Assembly: GCF_020360975.1 (NCBI RefSeq)
Contig: NW_025408679.1
Span: forward strand, 2,294,001-2,358,000
Reading direction: 5' to 3'
Source: Hirsutella rhossiliensis
Taxonomy: Eukaryota > Ascomycota > Sordariomycetes > Hypocreales > Ophiocordycipitaceae
Length of the DNA stretch: 64,000 nt
Shown here: positions 21,570-32,563 of the stretch, piece by piece
Layout: each line of letters begins with the position of its first letter
Numbering within the stretch: position 1 is the stretch's first letter
The notes under the pieces: generated by a model
Told to the model about the DNA's origin: nothing
The model's database searches: none
What the model saw: the letters and a program-made list of their open reading frames with translations, nothing else
Program-made: the position numbers and the translations under genes

Positions 21570-21990
21570 CTCGCGAAGAGAGCATGCGAGAGGGATGATA
21601 AAGTGGATAAAAGGTAGTCACAGAGGTGTCTTTGTATATGATCAGATGGCTAGTGTTGTCGTGTCACTCGTGTGTGTATTGTTGTGCCCTCTGTGTGTCC
21701 TCTCGCTGCCCTCTTCTGGCTCCTTATTTAATTATATCCCCTTTTCGTAGGTACAAGAACTAAGGGCCTGGGCTCCGTTCGCCAGCCTCCCCCCTTGTAT
21801 GTAGGCTTTCTGGGCCTCGTATATGCAGTCTCCCTCTAGCCTATGTGGCTGCCTCATGCTGTCTAAAATCTCTCTGCAGACTGCTCTTCTGCCTAGCCCT
21901 AACAGAAACCCTCAGCTGTATACCCCTCGTGGTCACTCCAAGCTCAAGCTCAGACGTCTGAGATTTTCGCAGACACCCATGCTAAAGTGC
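21570..21990 (-). repeat. LTR- or promoter-like repeat, copy a
   Basis: Non-coding repeat homologous to 33295-33840 over its whole length. It carries AGCCACATAGGCT, an AT-rich core (GGGATATAATTAAATAAGG) and, about 150 bp later, GCTCTCTTCGCGAGAG, which can form a small hairpin. It represents the uninterrupted version of the site that carries a MITE in the copy at 33.4 kb. Whether it is a solo LTR or a detached retroelement 5' region cannot be decided here. Confidence 0.55.
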
Positions 21991-22379
21991 CACCCTTGCG
22001 CTCCTCTCTGCCGTTCTCGGGGAGGATTCGCTGCCCCGCCTTCTGTTGCACGACGCGGGCTGGCTCCGTCGCTTCGTGGTATTTCTCACACTGTCACACT
22101 CACAGGGCTCGAACTCACTCGGCCTCGGGCTAGGGCAAATGTGCGCAGTTTCCGGAAGTTACAGGAATGGTTAATTACGCTAAGCTACGTACCTACTGTA
22201 CATGGTTCCATCGCACCTAAAGCCCCACGCTTCTTTTCATCTGTTTCCAGCCTCGTTCGCTGTGACATGACAGGCCTACTTGAAGGTCAGTTTCTCCAAG
22301 TGTTCAGCGTCCTACCTTCAGCGGCTGAAGCGCGGTCTGCCAAGTTTAAGGCTGTTGTGTTAGTATGATTATCCCTTGA

Positions 22380-24925
22380 TCAGTACATGGTCCCTCGTCG
22401 GTCCATACTGAAGCGTTTTGTTGCCAATGCGAACTGTATTGTCGCCCGTACAGCCCCCATATCGGGCTGCCACTTGTCGTCGTCTGACTCTGCCTTGCCT
22501 CCTAGGAAGAAAGACAGGTTTCCCATCTTTCCGCGAGCATATCGAAGCATGATTTCTCGTTGTACCGTCCATCTTCTGCATCGAAAGAGGAAATGTTCCA
22601 CCGTTTCCGCCGACTGTCCGCAGGTGCACTCATCCGATTCCTCTGCCCCGATTTTGCAAAGGTAGCCATTCAGTCGTGATTTGCCAGTTCGAAGTTGTAC
22701 CAACACTTCAGATTCCTTTCTAGTTAGCTCGTCGTACATCTTGCGGGGGTGCTTGCCCGGCAATGCTTTATCGATGCGCTTTGAGTGCTTTCCAACCCTT
22801 TCTGGGATCTGACGAACGCGAGTGTGTTCGTTGAGCAGCAGTCGTAACGTCGTTGCTCTTGCCTGAAACGTTGCTGGTTCAGCGATGCATTCATCTCGCG
22901 TCGCTCTTTTCGCTTGCATTTTGGCCAGTGGCCCAAGGGTGAACTCCTCATTCTTTGCAGGCACCCAACGAAGTCTGACTCTGCAGCCTCTTTTCGCAAG
23001 ATACTCAACAGATCCGTATATCGCCCGTATCGTGCACTGACCAGACTGCTGCCGCGGTCGCCCGATGACTTGCAGGACAGAGCGGTTGCTTGTCACAACT
23101 GTGAGCTGTCGGTCATGAAGACCTAGAGGTACACACCTCAGGGCCATGGCGATTGCCTCGAGTCCTGCTGTGTAGGCATTCTGCTCATCACTGGAGCCAA
23201 GGGTGACGGAGTAGCTGGCCAGCACCTCGTCTGCGCTGTCACGGGAAGCATCCCGAACGACGCCTCCCAACCCGACCTTGCCTTTCCTTTGCGAGCTGGA
23301 CGTCGCGATAGTGATGTCCTCCGGGTCATCCGACTTCAGCACCTCCGCTCGGTCTGCCTCGTACGTTGCCTGCACTCGTTCGTCCCACGGCGCCAGTGCG
23401 AACTCGTGGATGACTTCCAGGCGTTTGGTATCTAGTCTTCCCATCGCCGAGGCGAGCTTCTGCATTGGCGACGCATACCTCCTGTTCAGCTTGAGCCTCA
23501 ACGATGTCAGAGGATGCGTCTTCGGGAGCGTCCGCATCCTTATCCAGAATTTCGCTGCCGCTTGAGCATGCCGTTCTCGGAACGATTGCACGCCGGCCTC
23601 GGCCTCGGCCACTGCCGTTGCCACTGTGCGAAAGCCTCCCGTGACAGCCTGGGCTCCGATTCGCTGGGCCCTGCCAATCCACGCCGCTTCTTTCACCCCG
23701 CACGCGTGCGACCACACGTTTGAGGCATAGTCCATGGCTGGCGCCACCGTCGCTACGAACAGTTGCCTCGCCATCCGTGGCGAGGCCATCTTCAGTCGTT
23801 TCAAGCACATGGCCGCGGCCAGCCCTTGGCGGCTGCTCTGGCGATGTGCTCTTTGAAGCGAAGCGCTTTGTCCATGATGACTCCCAACAGCTTCACGTTG
23901 CTCTTCGGCTTGACATCGTTTCCTTTGATGATGAGAGGCAGGTCGCTGTCGCGCTCCGCGATGCGTGTGAAGTGGATGACGGATGTCTTCTCTGCTTCAA
24001 ATGTGGCGCCGCTGCGCTTCTCCCAATCAAGCGCCTCATCGATAATCGATTGAATACCATCTCTGTTTGACTCCGCCGTTGGCCCCGTGACCCAGGCAGA
24101 GTAATCGTCCACGAAGGCGATGGAGCCGCCATTGTTACTGATCCGTCTTTGCACCAGGTCTGCGTTGAAGAAAAGAAAAGCCACTGGCGACAGAGGGGAT
24201 CCCTGGGGTAGGCCGGCCTGCGGCAGGGTTTGTTGCTCGGATGTGTGCCCGTTGACAACCACCGACGCGGTCCGTCCCGAGCAGAATGCGTCTATCCACT
24301 TGACCAGACGACTCGGGATGCCTCGGGCTTTCATCCTTTCGAGCATTCGCTCTTTGCACACCCGTTGTATGCGCCTTTGACGTCAAAGCTGATGAGGCTG
24401 AGCACTCTGCCCGTTCTCCAGGCCTTGTAGATCCGCTCCTGCAGAAGCACAAGTGCTTGATCTGCGGACCTGCGCTTCCGTGCACCAAAGTGGTTCGTGG
24501 GCAAAAGCCCTTGAGCCTCTACTGCATAGCTGATACGTTCCGCAACGACTGCTTCCAGGATTTTGCCAAGCGTTGACAAGAGAGAAATCGGTCGCCACGC
24601 CTTGGCCAAGGTGTAATCCCCTTTATCTGGTTTCCTCAGGGGAATGATCTTAGCCGTTCGCCATTGATGAGGCACGACGCCCTCTCGGAGCGATGAGCTG
24701 AAGAGCGTCCACACCCGGTGCTTGACCACGTGCCAGAGCTTCTTCCACACGATCGCAGGAAGGCCATCCTCACCAGGCGCTTTCCAGGGCTTCGCCGCCA
24801 TCACCTTCTCCTCGATCTCTTGCAAGGTGAGGTCTGGCATGGCTATCTCTTCTCTTTGCGGACGTTCACCCTCCGGCTCGATCCTCGTTGGCAGAGGCGG
24901 AAAGAAGGTGCTCAGGAGTTCCTCG
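22380..24925 (-). pseudogene. LINE ORF2: reverse transcriptase, RNase H and zinc knuckle (broken)
   Basis: RT fingers and palm at 24331-24840 (APGEDGLPAIVWK, WRPISLL, FDVKGAYNG). One frame change leads to 23801-24361 with GLPQGSPLSP and the catalytic FVDDYSAW. A second leads to 22380-23810 with thumb, RNase H and a C-terminal CCHC-type motif (CTCG...HFLFRC). In the RNase H region the usual first aspartate is replaced (ITIATSSSQ), while the conserved glutamate context (EQNAYTAGLEAIAMAL) remains. Such proteins copy LINE RNA into the genome by target-primed reverse transcription. This one lacks the endonuclease and has at least two frameshifts. Confidence 0.83.
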
Positions 24926-24928
24926 GCT

Positions 24929-25195
24929 TATGTATGTATGTGTATTTCACCCGGAGGATTTCTCCTATAGGGCCTAGACGTAAAAGCTACTGACATTTCA
25001 ATACATTAATGCGTAACACCTTAAGCCCCACGGGTCAGCATACGCTACACCAACCTCGCCGCTACTCGCTCCGTGACAGGCCTGCTTGAAGGCCAATTTC
25101 TCCAAGTGTTCAGCGTCCTACCTTCAGCAGCTGAAGCGCGGTCTGTCGAAATCCGAAGTCGAATACCTGTGTGTTAGTATTGTTGAAGGTTAGTG
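24929..25195 (-). repeat. SINE/LINE 3'-tail sequence inserted in the LINE
   Basis: On the minus strand this matches the 3' halves of both the LINE UTR (22200-22379) and the SINE at 32.5-33.0 kb, including GCTGAACACTTGGAGAAA and CTAGGCCCTATAGG. It ends in a CATA-type simple repeat (24929-24945), as retroposon tails do. It sits exactly where the ORF2 endonuclease domain should be, so insertion and deletion of coding sequence appear linked. Confidence 0.65.
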
Positions 25196-25232
25196 CCATA
25201 ATCGATCCTAAGTGGATTCTCACTTCCGCTGC

Positions 25233-26583
25233 TTAGCCCGAAGGGCCAAACGCTGCCTGCGTCTCATCCCCAGGGTTCCGCGCCCGACAGTTCCGGCTGT
25301 ACGATTCGTGTGGTCCACCGCAGGGCACGCACTTTGGCACTGTCTCCTTGCATTCTCTGTGGTGATGTTCTGCTTTCGCGCATCTGCCACATCTTTGCGG
25401 CTTCTTGCATGAAAACGCCTTGTGTCCCATCTCTTGACAGTTGAAGCACTGAATCGGTCCTACGCGGCGTTCAAAAACATTGGTGCAGGCGGACTCTCCC
25501 GCAACATCGAACCACACGCCGTCCAGAAGTCTTTGCGCGTCACTCTCTTTAGTGACATAGATCACCATTGACCCGTACGCTTTGGCTTTCTCTGTTGCTA
25601 AGCCAGGTGATCTTGGCAATCGTGACGTAATTCTCGGCTCCGAGCGCCTCAGCTGCGCCCGGCAGAACGTTGCCTTCGGCGTCCAGCACTGCGGTACGCT
25701 TGGTGTTGTCGACTTTGACAGGGTAAAGCTGATCTCTCAGTACCCTGGCTCCCGAAGTTACCGTCTTCTGCGCTGCTTCCTTGACCTGCTTCAACTCGGT
25801 TTGGTCTCTGCATAAAATTTTGATCCGGTCGGGGTTTCGAGCGTCTGTCACGACCGCTGCGCATTTCCAAGTCTCCTGCCTCTGACTCTTTCTCATGTCG
25901 CTCTCTATGGCCTTTCGGATGTTGCCGATCTGCGTCTGGCACCTGTTCGCTTCTTCGACTCGTGATGTGTCCACCGTACAGTAGAGACTATCGCTGACGG
26001 CTGTTCGTGCCGATTTAGCTGCTGGTACGGTGCCCCGGTTCATTGTCTGGATCGTCGGCGATGACCCTGCAGCGCTCGCATACGACATCTGCGGACTGCT
26101 CTGCAGAGAAGATGCGGGCGTAGTCAGGGTCTCTAACTGCGCTCGGATGTGACGAAGCTCATATCTCATCTCTTTCCCTTGTTGATCCATTTCCTGGATC
26201 ATCTGCTGTTGCTTGGATATGATCTCGTTTTGCGCATCTATCGCTCGGCTGAGCTTTTGCGTTTCTTGACGTGACTCGCTCAAGAGTTCGAGAACTTTCT
26301 GGAGCATGGCTCGGCCTTCGTTCGCGCCACCGCTGCTGCTGGCAACTTTGCGCCGCTCAGTCGCGTCACTGATGGCGACATCGTCCGAGGCAATGCGCGT
26401 TGCAAGCCTAGTTGCGCGTGTTGTCTTCTCCGCCAGATCGTCGGGCTGTCGCGCGGCTTCTCGAATTTTGGTGCTTGACCTCACGACGCGTGTCGATCTT
26501 TTCGCGGGTGTCGACGCAGGCGACGCGCTTCGCCCCACCATATTCACGGCCTCAGCCGGCGTCTCCATGATGAGGCCCCTCAA
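25233..26583 (-). pseudogene. LINE ORF1, gag-like protein with CCHC zinc knuckles
   Basis: The first part (25549-26583, 344 residues) is basic and Ser/Ala-rich, with a coiled-coil-like segment (LLSESRQETQKLSRAIDAQ) and an RRM-like region. One frameshift near 25590 leads into 25233-25619, which holds two CCHC-type knuckles: CFNCQEMGHKAFSC and CGRCAKAEHHHREC. ORF1 proteins of this kind bind the element RNA. The ATG at 26583 follows a 250-bp leader with AT-rich motifs. Confidence 0.8.
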
Positions 26584-26689
26584 TGCCTAGCTGGCGTTCG
26601 CTTCAGGCTTCTTGTCGAGTTCGTCGGATCCCCGGTTTCCGCGTCCTTTATCGCGAGTTTTGGAGCCGAGATGCGTCTTGTGCCTTCTC

Positions 26690-26834
26690 TCGCGAAGAGA
26701 GCAGGGCAAGGGGCATAATGTTTTTAGGATGCATGTGTTGTCTTCCATTTTCCCTCCCTGTCTGCTGTACCATTCTCCCATTTATGCCCTTTGCTCTCTC
26801 TTCTTCAGTCTTCCATCTCCTTCCTTGCTGACTT
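26690..26834 (-). promoter_or_regulatory. LINE 5' leader / LTR-like module, copy e
   Basis: On the minus strand the module begins TAAGTCAGCAAGG, has an AT-rich TATA-like GGCATAAATGGG and ends with TTGCCCTGCTCTCTTCGCGAGAG about 105 bp upstream of ORF1. A diverged inverted copy lies at 30110-30262. The placement before ORF1 suggests internal promoter function, which is inference. Confidence 0.5.
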
Positions 26835-26835
26835 A

Positions 26836-29667
26836 CCCGTTGGCGGGGCCTCTGGCAGCCAACTAAGGGGCCCCTTCCCCTTAGTTGGGCCCAAAATTCC
26901 CGGACAGCCCCAAAACTCCCGGACGCGCGCCTCGTGGGCAAATCTGGGCAAACAGCCGCCACAGCGTCCTATGAGTGTCTAAATATATTTTCTAGACATG
27001 CAAATTGTAGAGCCAATGGCCCTTATTATTTGAGGCTATTTACGATATAGAAAACACGCGTTATGCGGCGTTGCACGGCGTTGAGGCGCGCACCTATTAC
27101 TGTTGAAGTGTGTAGCCCGTATTCGGCTCTTCCCAATTTATATACCGGTACTTTCTTGATCCGAATTCGGTGCCTGAGAAGCTCGGAAGTATTGTACGAT
27201 CCCTTGAAGCCTCTTCCACCCCGGAATGAGCGGTGTTGGGGTGACCGGCGGCGACGATGGCGGCGTGGCCCCCGGCGGCGGCGATGACCCCAATATACTG
27301 TCAACCTCGTCAAAGGAGGCAGTGCATAGTGTAGAATCGAGTGAGGCTTCTTGTGTGTTCTCGTCAGGCGCGGGCTCGTTCGGTTCGCTCGTTTCGTAGG
27401 GCTCAGGTTGAGGCTTCTTTTCTGACGATATGATGATCTCAATAGACCGCTCTCTTTGGAGGTGAGGCCATTGAATTGATTGCAGAGGCCGCGCCGAGGC
27501 GCAAGCTCTATCGACGGCTTCTTCCTCGGCAGCTGTACGCTGCGTGCGTGTTGTATCGATCGTGAACTGGTCTCGTGGTCTGAGGAGTCTGTTGTAGACC
27601 TCTTCGCTGCTCTCTAGGGCAAGGAATCCCTCGCTCTTCCCGACGAAGTCAAGCCATTGTTTGATAGTCAGTCTCTTCATCTTTCCGTTCACCAGCTGCA
27701 CCTTGTTTTTACGGTATTCGTCAAGGAGTTGCTGTCGCTCGCGCCGTATAATGCCACGCATCGAGAGGAGCTGTTGGCGTTGACTTTTCTCTTCTTCGAG
27801 CCGAAGCGTGCGTTCACGAGATTTACGGATATCTTCTAGGCTGACGCTAGTGTAGAAAGTGCCCTCGGCAGCCTTGACGGCCTTGCCGCGCCTCGGGCGG
27901 CTGCTTATCTTCTCGATGCGTTGTAGGCGGTCTTTATAGCACTTGGCCAGTGTAGAGCTAAGAAGAGATGCCTCTGTGACGGCCTGGGAGACGTTGGAAA
28001 GCCTGCCACGCGTTGGAGAGCTTAGAATCTCGTGATAACGCGTTCGAAGGTCTTGTACAGTGTCGGCAGCTTGTTGGAAGCGTGTTTCCTTAGGGAGGAG
28101 CGATGCGAACGCTGGGTTAACGGCCTGTGATGCCTTCAGCTGCTCGGCCACGAGCTTCTTCATTGCCGGCTGCTCTGTGGGAGGGTAGATGCCCGTTTTT
28201 TCGAAGCCCCCTATGATATAACACGCTGCGAAGCCCTCTTTGAACCCTTCCCAGAAAGACTTTAGGAAATCGTGCCTCGTGAAGTTCAGCTCCCCTGACT
28301 CGATGAACTTATGTAGGATTTTCTGCTGTGCGTGCTTAAGAGGCTGGAAAACGCCTACATCGAGCGGCTGAAGGATATGCGTTGAATGCGGAGGAACACC
28401 GCGACGATGATGTCAAATTTGATGCAATACTGTATGAAATCGAGGCCTGTATGCCCTGTGAAGCCGTCGATGACGAGAAGACGATGAATTCGCTCGTTTT
28501 CCGGGATAAGGCGTGGCTCTGCCTCGAGGAAGGGATATTCGGGCTCTCTGCACCACTCATCTACACCAAACCACTCCTCGAGGACTTTCCGGTGCGTTGG
28601 GCACGGGCAGACCGTTTCAAGACCATACATTAAACTGGTGTATCCAATCAAACGTTATCTCGCTGTTGCTGAAGCCTGTGTCGGATCGTGCGAATCGTAT
28701 ATCGTCGGGGGCGTTGATCTCGGCCCAAGACTCACAAGGGAAGGTCTTGAACACCAGCCAAGGCGGGATCGTGTCCCCAACCGCGTTGGCAGCGGCAATA
28801 AGCGTACAAGACTCGCGATTCCCTGGGTCAGAGACTTGAGGGCGTTGATGACGCGTTGTACGCACTATAACGACGTGAATGCGTTCTCGTAGACTTCCAA
28901 TACGGATGCCGCACTCGTCTTCGTTCCAGACCTCTGAGGGGCCGATTCCATACGAGCTGATGATCTCCTTGAGCCTCGAGAAGAACTTCTCGACGTATGA
29001 CACATCGTTGGCCTCAAATACCTTCCTGGACTTCTCTACGGCCTTTAAATATGTGGTTCGAAGCTCTGGGTGATCCTGAAGCCAACGACGATACCAGTTT
29101 TTGCCTGGTGGCTTCGCATTAGGGTTACGGCGCTGAAGGAGCGTTAGAGCGGCCGATTCGACCTGTATCTTGCTCGCTGGGAAGCCAGAGCGTTGTAGCC
29201 ATGTCACATAGGCGGCGATGGCATCGTCTTCGTCGTCTGAGAGCAGCCTTGGCCGGCCACGGCTTCGAACGCGACCCTGAAGCCATCGTGGATGCCGCTT
29301 GACGCCGTCGTGTACCGTAGAGCTCGGTACGCCGAAGATCTGAGCCGCCTGCCGTATTGTGACTGTGTTGGGGAGCGCGCGGCGCGTCTGACGGCGCCGC
29401 CCTTGTGCGATGGCATCGCGAGAGTCTATAACTAGCTCCACAGCCCTTGACGTGGCCGTCGGCTCAAGCCCGACGTATTGAGACATTGAAACACGTGCTG
29501 CGCATCACGCGTTCTTGTGTTTTGGTGGGAATGCGCACTAATTACGACGCAGCTACGATGGCGGGGCTGTAGGCGCGCGTCCGGGAGTTTTGGGGCTGTC
29601 CGGGAATTTTGGGCCCAACTAAGGGGAAGGGGCCCCTTAGTTGGCTGCCAGAGGCCCCGCCAACGGG
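26836..29667 (-). mobile_element. Pogo-like element (copy C)
   Basis: Near-perfect inverted repeats of about 97 bp (26836-26932 and 29571-29667), starting CCCGTTGGCGGGGCC, flanked by TA at 26834-26835 and 29668-29669. The transposase reads on the minus strand. Length of 2.83 kb is normal. Its TIR sequence differs entirely from copies A and B, so it is a third pogo family in this window. Confidence 0.88.
27138..29486 (-). pseudogene. Pogo-like DDE_1 transposase (copy C), three broken frames
   Basis: N-terminal part (28617-29486): an HTH_psq/CENP-B-like region (IRQAAQIFGVPSSTVHDGV), then the first catalytic aspartate in WNEDECGIRIG. The middle part (28355-28651) carries the second aspartate in LLVIDGFTGHTG. 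The third lies near 28345 in a LQPLDVGVFQP context in a different frame. The C-terminal 341 residues (27138-28163) are a basic, coiled-coil-rich region with a Pro-rich end. Two or more frame changes separate the parts, so it cannot make a full protein as read. Confidence 0.82.
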
Positions 29668-29669
29668 TA

Positions 29670-30108
29670 CTAATACATAGGCACCCTCTCTCCGCGTCAG
29701 CTTGCCACGTCATCCCAGTTTCATCCTGTCTCGTTCCTACACCTTCAGCTAGCTATCAGGCTTCAGGACCAAGTCTTAGACCCTTCTTCTCGACACCTTC
29801 CTCGGCTTATGGAGCTGGTGAGGAACGAACGCGAGATTAAGTGGGGCGTGGCACGGGTAAGTGGCGAAGACACTTGTTGGGCTGCTGTGGCCCCACACCA
29901 AGATCAACGGGTACATCCGTACCTCAACTTACGATCCGTCGACACTTTTGTAGACCCACTGTACATAGAATATCCCGAGTACCTGGTGTCGAGAAGAAGG
30001 GTCTAAGACTTGGTCCTGAAGCCTGATAGCTAGCTGAAGGTGTAGGAACGAGACAGGGTGAAACAGGGAGTACGTGTCAGGCTGACGTGGACAGAGGGGT
30101 ATGATTAG
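29670..30108. mobile_element. Foldback-type MITE with 125-bp arms
   Basis: The arms at 29670-29796 and 29984-30108 are inverted copies, identical over the inner 90 bp (GCTTCAGGACCAAGTC and its reverse) and diverged toward the ends. TA lies on both sides (29668-29669, shared with the neighbouring pogo element, and 30109-30110). The 187-bp centre is non-coding. Confidence 0.65.
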
Positions 30109-30109
30109 T

Positions 30110-30262
30110 AAGTCAGCAAGGAAGAAGATGGAAGACAAAAGAGGAGGCAGGGCAAGGGGCATAAATAGGAGGATACAGCAGAGAGGGAGAAAAAGAATGA
30201 ACACACATGGACCCCAAAATAATTATGCCCCTTGCCCTGCTCTCTTCGTGAGACCTGGACTA
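30110..30262 (+). repeat. LTR-like / LINE-leader module, copy d
   Basis: Begins AAGTCAGCAAGGAAG, contains GGCATAAATAGGAGG, and ends at TTGCCCTGCTCTCTTCG. It is a diverged, head-to-head counterpart of the LINE leader at 26690-26834. Non-coding. Confidence 0.5.
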
Positions 30263-30270
30263 AGGACCGT

Positions 30271-31679
30271 GTGTAGCACCTAACCACTCCATCTAGCAAT
30301 TCTGAGGCTCTGAGGCCGGTCGGAAATTCGGGGCCCTTCCCCCGTCAGCGGGTTCCAGGCACGGCAGTGAAGCCGTAATAGTAGTCAGTCTTTGGCCGAG
30401 GCTGGGTGACTGAGAAAGCCCACGAAGTCATGGGCCGGCCGCAAGCCCCCTCGAGGGCCTACGGGGCAGAAAGAAAAAGAAAAGAAAAAGAAAAGAAAAA
30501 GGAAGCAGAGAGTGTAGCAATGTTAGTCGGGGGTTCGCCCCGATGGCGATTGTCTTCTCCCGCAGGAGCGTTCGATCCGGGGCCACTTCGTGGTCATGAC
30601 AGTCGGCGAAGTCCCCGTGCCTACTCCTCGTAGCAAGCAGGCGGTAGAGGTGTTGTCGATTGGTGTGCAGCTCCGGGGGACACCCGGGTGAGGCCTTGAG
30701 CTCTAGGCTCTTGTAGCTCCTCGGGGCCCCCGCGGCCCACCAGTCCAGAGGAAGTCGTGGCCGCTAGGCGGCAGAGGTCGGGGCCGCGAGACGGCAGAAG
30801 GAGTCAGGGCCGCAAGGCGGCAGAAGGCGAGGCCAGCCAGTAAAGGCGGCAGAGGGTGCGAGGCAGCGCGAGGCGTGCCAGGAAGGGCGAGAAGAAGTCG
30901 GGCCGCGAGGCGGCAGAAGGCGAGGCAGCGCGACGCATGCCGTTATTCGAGACCAGCTTCCCAAGAGGAGACGAACTCTTCAAAGTCTGCCTTTGGTGCC
31001 TGTTAGAGCCCCGTTAGGGCTAGAGAGGCAGAAGCATGGTCGGGTGGCCTGAAAATTTCTTCTCCTGTCGAGAAGAAGGTCCGAACGAGTTGAGGTCTCT
31101 AGGTCTCTCTAGGTAATACAGCTTGAAACCAGGTAAGAAGGGAAGTGTTAGATCCGGTAGAATCCGGGTAGATGCAGCTACGATAGCGTCAGGCTACTAG
31201 TGGCAGCGCCAACGGTAGCGCAGACGATAGCGCACCAGGTAGCGCAGCCGATGAGGCCACGAGGACATCTATGAGACAGTTACAGAGATATGACGTGATG
31301 GCATGTCATAGGGATTGAGGCCATCGCCCTTTGATATAGGGCTTGGGCAGAGCACCCCCAAATGGGGGACACAGACAGACAGACAGACACACATCATACC
31401 TCACTTCATCCGATCGTACCATTCTTGCTGTGTCCGTGACCTATCCGACGAGAACCTCATCAAGGTTCTGACAGGAAGTCTGCAGACTGTTCTTTCTTCT
31501 TCCTGGACCACTGAGGGGTCCGGAGGATCTCCTATTCGAACGGGGACCCTTTGAGGAGTCCGGCATAGCTATTACTGGCTCGGGGACCTCGAGAGACTGA
31601 ACTATCGATCTCATAACTAGAAGAGCTATTCGATCGGGGAGATGGAGCTGATGCTGCTGACGTAGATGACTTACGTGGC
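30271..31679. other. Non-coding repeat-rich region
   Basis: About 1.4 kb without a supported gene. It contains a purine tract at about 30470-30510 (AGAAAAAGAAAAG repeats) and a GC-rich array of degenerate units with the core GCCGCGAGGCGGCAGAAG between 30750 and 30940. A (CAGA)n microsatellite lies at about 31371-31390. It probably belongs to the internal non-coding part of a degraded retroelement. Confidence 0.5.
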
Positions 31680-32460
31680 CTTCAGTAAGTGGCAAGAAGT
31701 GCCCTCTTCCTGATAGAATGTATACTATACCTGAAAACGGGATATCAACTTGGGAGAAGCTTGGAGGGATATAAAAGGAGGATTGCTATTTGTACAGTAA
31801 GGAAATGCTAGTCGTACAGTAACATCGATTTTTGTATCTTTTTGGCGCCACGCCCCACCACCAAATTTATATGCGCGCGCATGCCGTAAGGGAGGCCCCG
31901 TCGCAATGTATATACATCGGCCGCAGCTTGGGCCGCAGCAAGTGCCGCATTGGCAGCAGCAAGAGCTGCATTGGCAGCAGCAGCTTTGGCAGCAGCAGAA
32001 GGAGTGGCAGAGGCGGCATTGAGGGAATCCATTTGCGTTTGAGATGCGTACGGTAGTATGCGTTGGAGATGCGTGCGGTGGTAATGTATCAGTGATACGT
32101 ATAGTGGTGATAGCCTCCTCCTACGAAGTATACGAAGGAAAATTCGTCATAGCGGCGCTACATAGATACATTGCGGTGGTCCTCCCTTACGGCATGCGCG
32201 CGCATATAAATTTGGTGGTGGGGCGTGGCGCCAAAAAGATACAAAAATCGATGTTACTGTACGACTAGCATTTCCTTACTGTACAAATAGCAATCCTCTA
32301 TAAAAGGGGCTGTGTAGACGGGAAAGGAGGCAACCGGGGGGGAGAGCGATTAACACAACATCTGATCGTACGATACTCAACCTTCAAAAAGTCCCTTTAT
32401 CCACGTTTATGCCCACTTTTGCTCTCTCCTTCGCGAGATCTCCACTTGAAATTTTTTTCT
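31680..32460 (+). repeat. LTR-like module, copy c, split by a MITE
   Basis: The left half up to 31777 matches the copy at 33.7 kb (ACCTGAAAACGGGATATCAA, then GGATATAAAAGG). The right half from 32299 resumes with TATAAAAGGGGCTGTGTAG and ends near 32445 with TTTGCTCTCTCCTTCGCGAGA. The insertion falls exactly at the TATA-like box. Non-coding. Confidence 0.55.
31778..32298. mobile_element. MITE with ~115-bp terminal inverted repeats and 8-bp target duplication
   Basis: Ends GAGGATTGCTATTTGTACAG (31778) and its reverse complement (to 32298). The arms run to about 31895 and from about 32178. Direct repeat TATAAAAG lies at 31770-31777 and 32299-32306. Long TIRs with an 8-bp duplication suggest a MULE- or hAT-derived non-autonomous element. 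The centre has GCA/GCC-rich triplets (31920-32000) that read as Ala/Ser-rich frames on the minus strand; I regard these as non-coding. Confidence 0.8.
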
Positions 32461-32489
32461 CCACTAACAGGCTGCTAACAGTCCGCAGT

Positions 32490-32563
32490 GCCTCCATGGC
32501 GTAGTGGTGACACGTCTGGAGTCTCTGCTCTGCAGAGAGGTCGGTTCGAAACCGGCTGGAGGC
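32490..32563 (+). promoter_or_regulatory. Pol III internal promoter (boxes A and B) in the SINE head
   Basis: Box A-like TGGCGTAGTGG and box B GGTTCGAAACC are both intact at tRNA-like spacing. The anticodon arm does not fold into a regular 5-bp stem with a 7-nt loop, so I do not call a functional tRNA. It most resembles the D-arm of Cys-type tRNAs. Confidence 0.6.

Larger units (their letters stand above)
22200..26834 (-). mobile_element. Tad-like LINE retrotransposon, endonuclease missing
   Basis: Minus-strand order: 5' region at 26584-26834 with AT-rich promoter-like sequence, ORF1 (25233-26583), a 270-bp SINE/LINE-tail insertion (24929-25195), the reverse transcriptase and RNase H part of ORF2 (22380-24925), then a 3' UTR to about 22200. 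The apurinic endonuclease domain expected at the start of ORF2 is absent. The 3' UTR shares sequence with the tail of the SINE at 32490-32975. The 5' end abuts the TA duplication of a pogo element. Several frameshifts make it defective. Confidence 0.82.

Noticed and set aside
22380..26583. Gypsy LTR retrotransposon interpretation of the RT region
   Set aside because: The RT has FVDD, no integrase or protease follows, ORF1 carries CCHC knuckles, and RNase H plus a terminal zinc knuckle fit a Tad-type LINE.
31808..32056. Ala/Ser-rich and Ser/Gly-rich small frames inside the MITE
   Set aside because: They arise from GCA/GCC triplet repeats and inverted arms. Mirror-image frames exist at both ends, and no start context or homologous protein is evident.
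32490..32563. Functional tRNA gene (Cys-like)
   Set aside because: Acceptor and T arms pair and both pol III boxes are present, but no regular anticodon stem-loop forms. The 14-bp duplication shows it is a SINE head.
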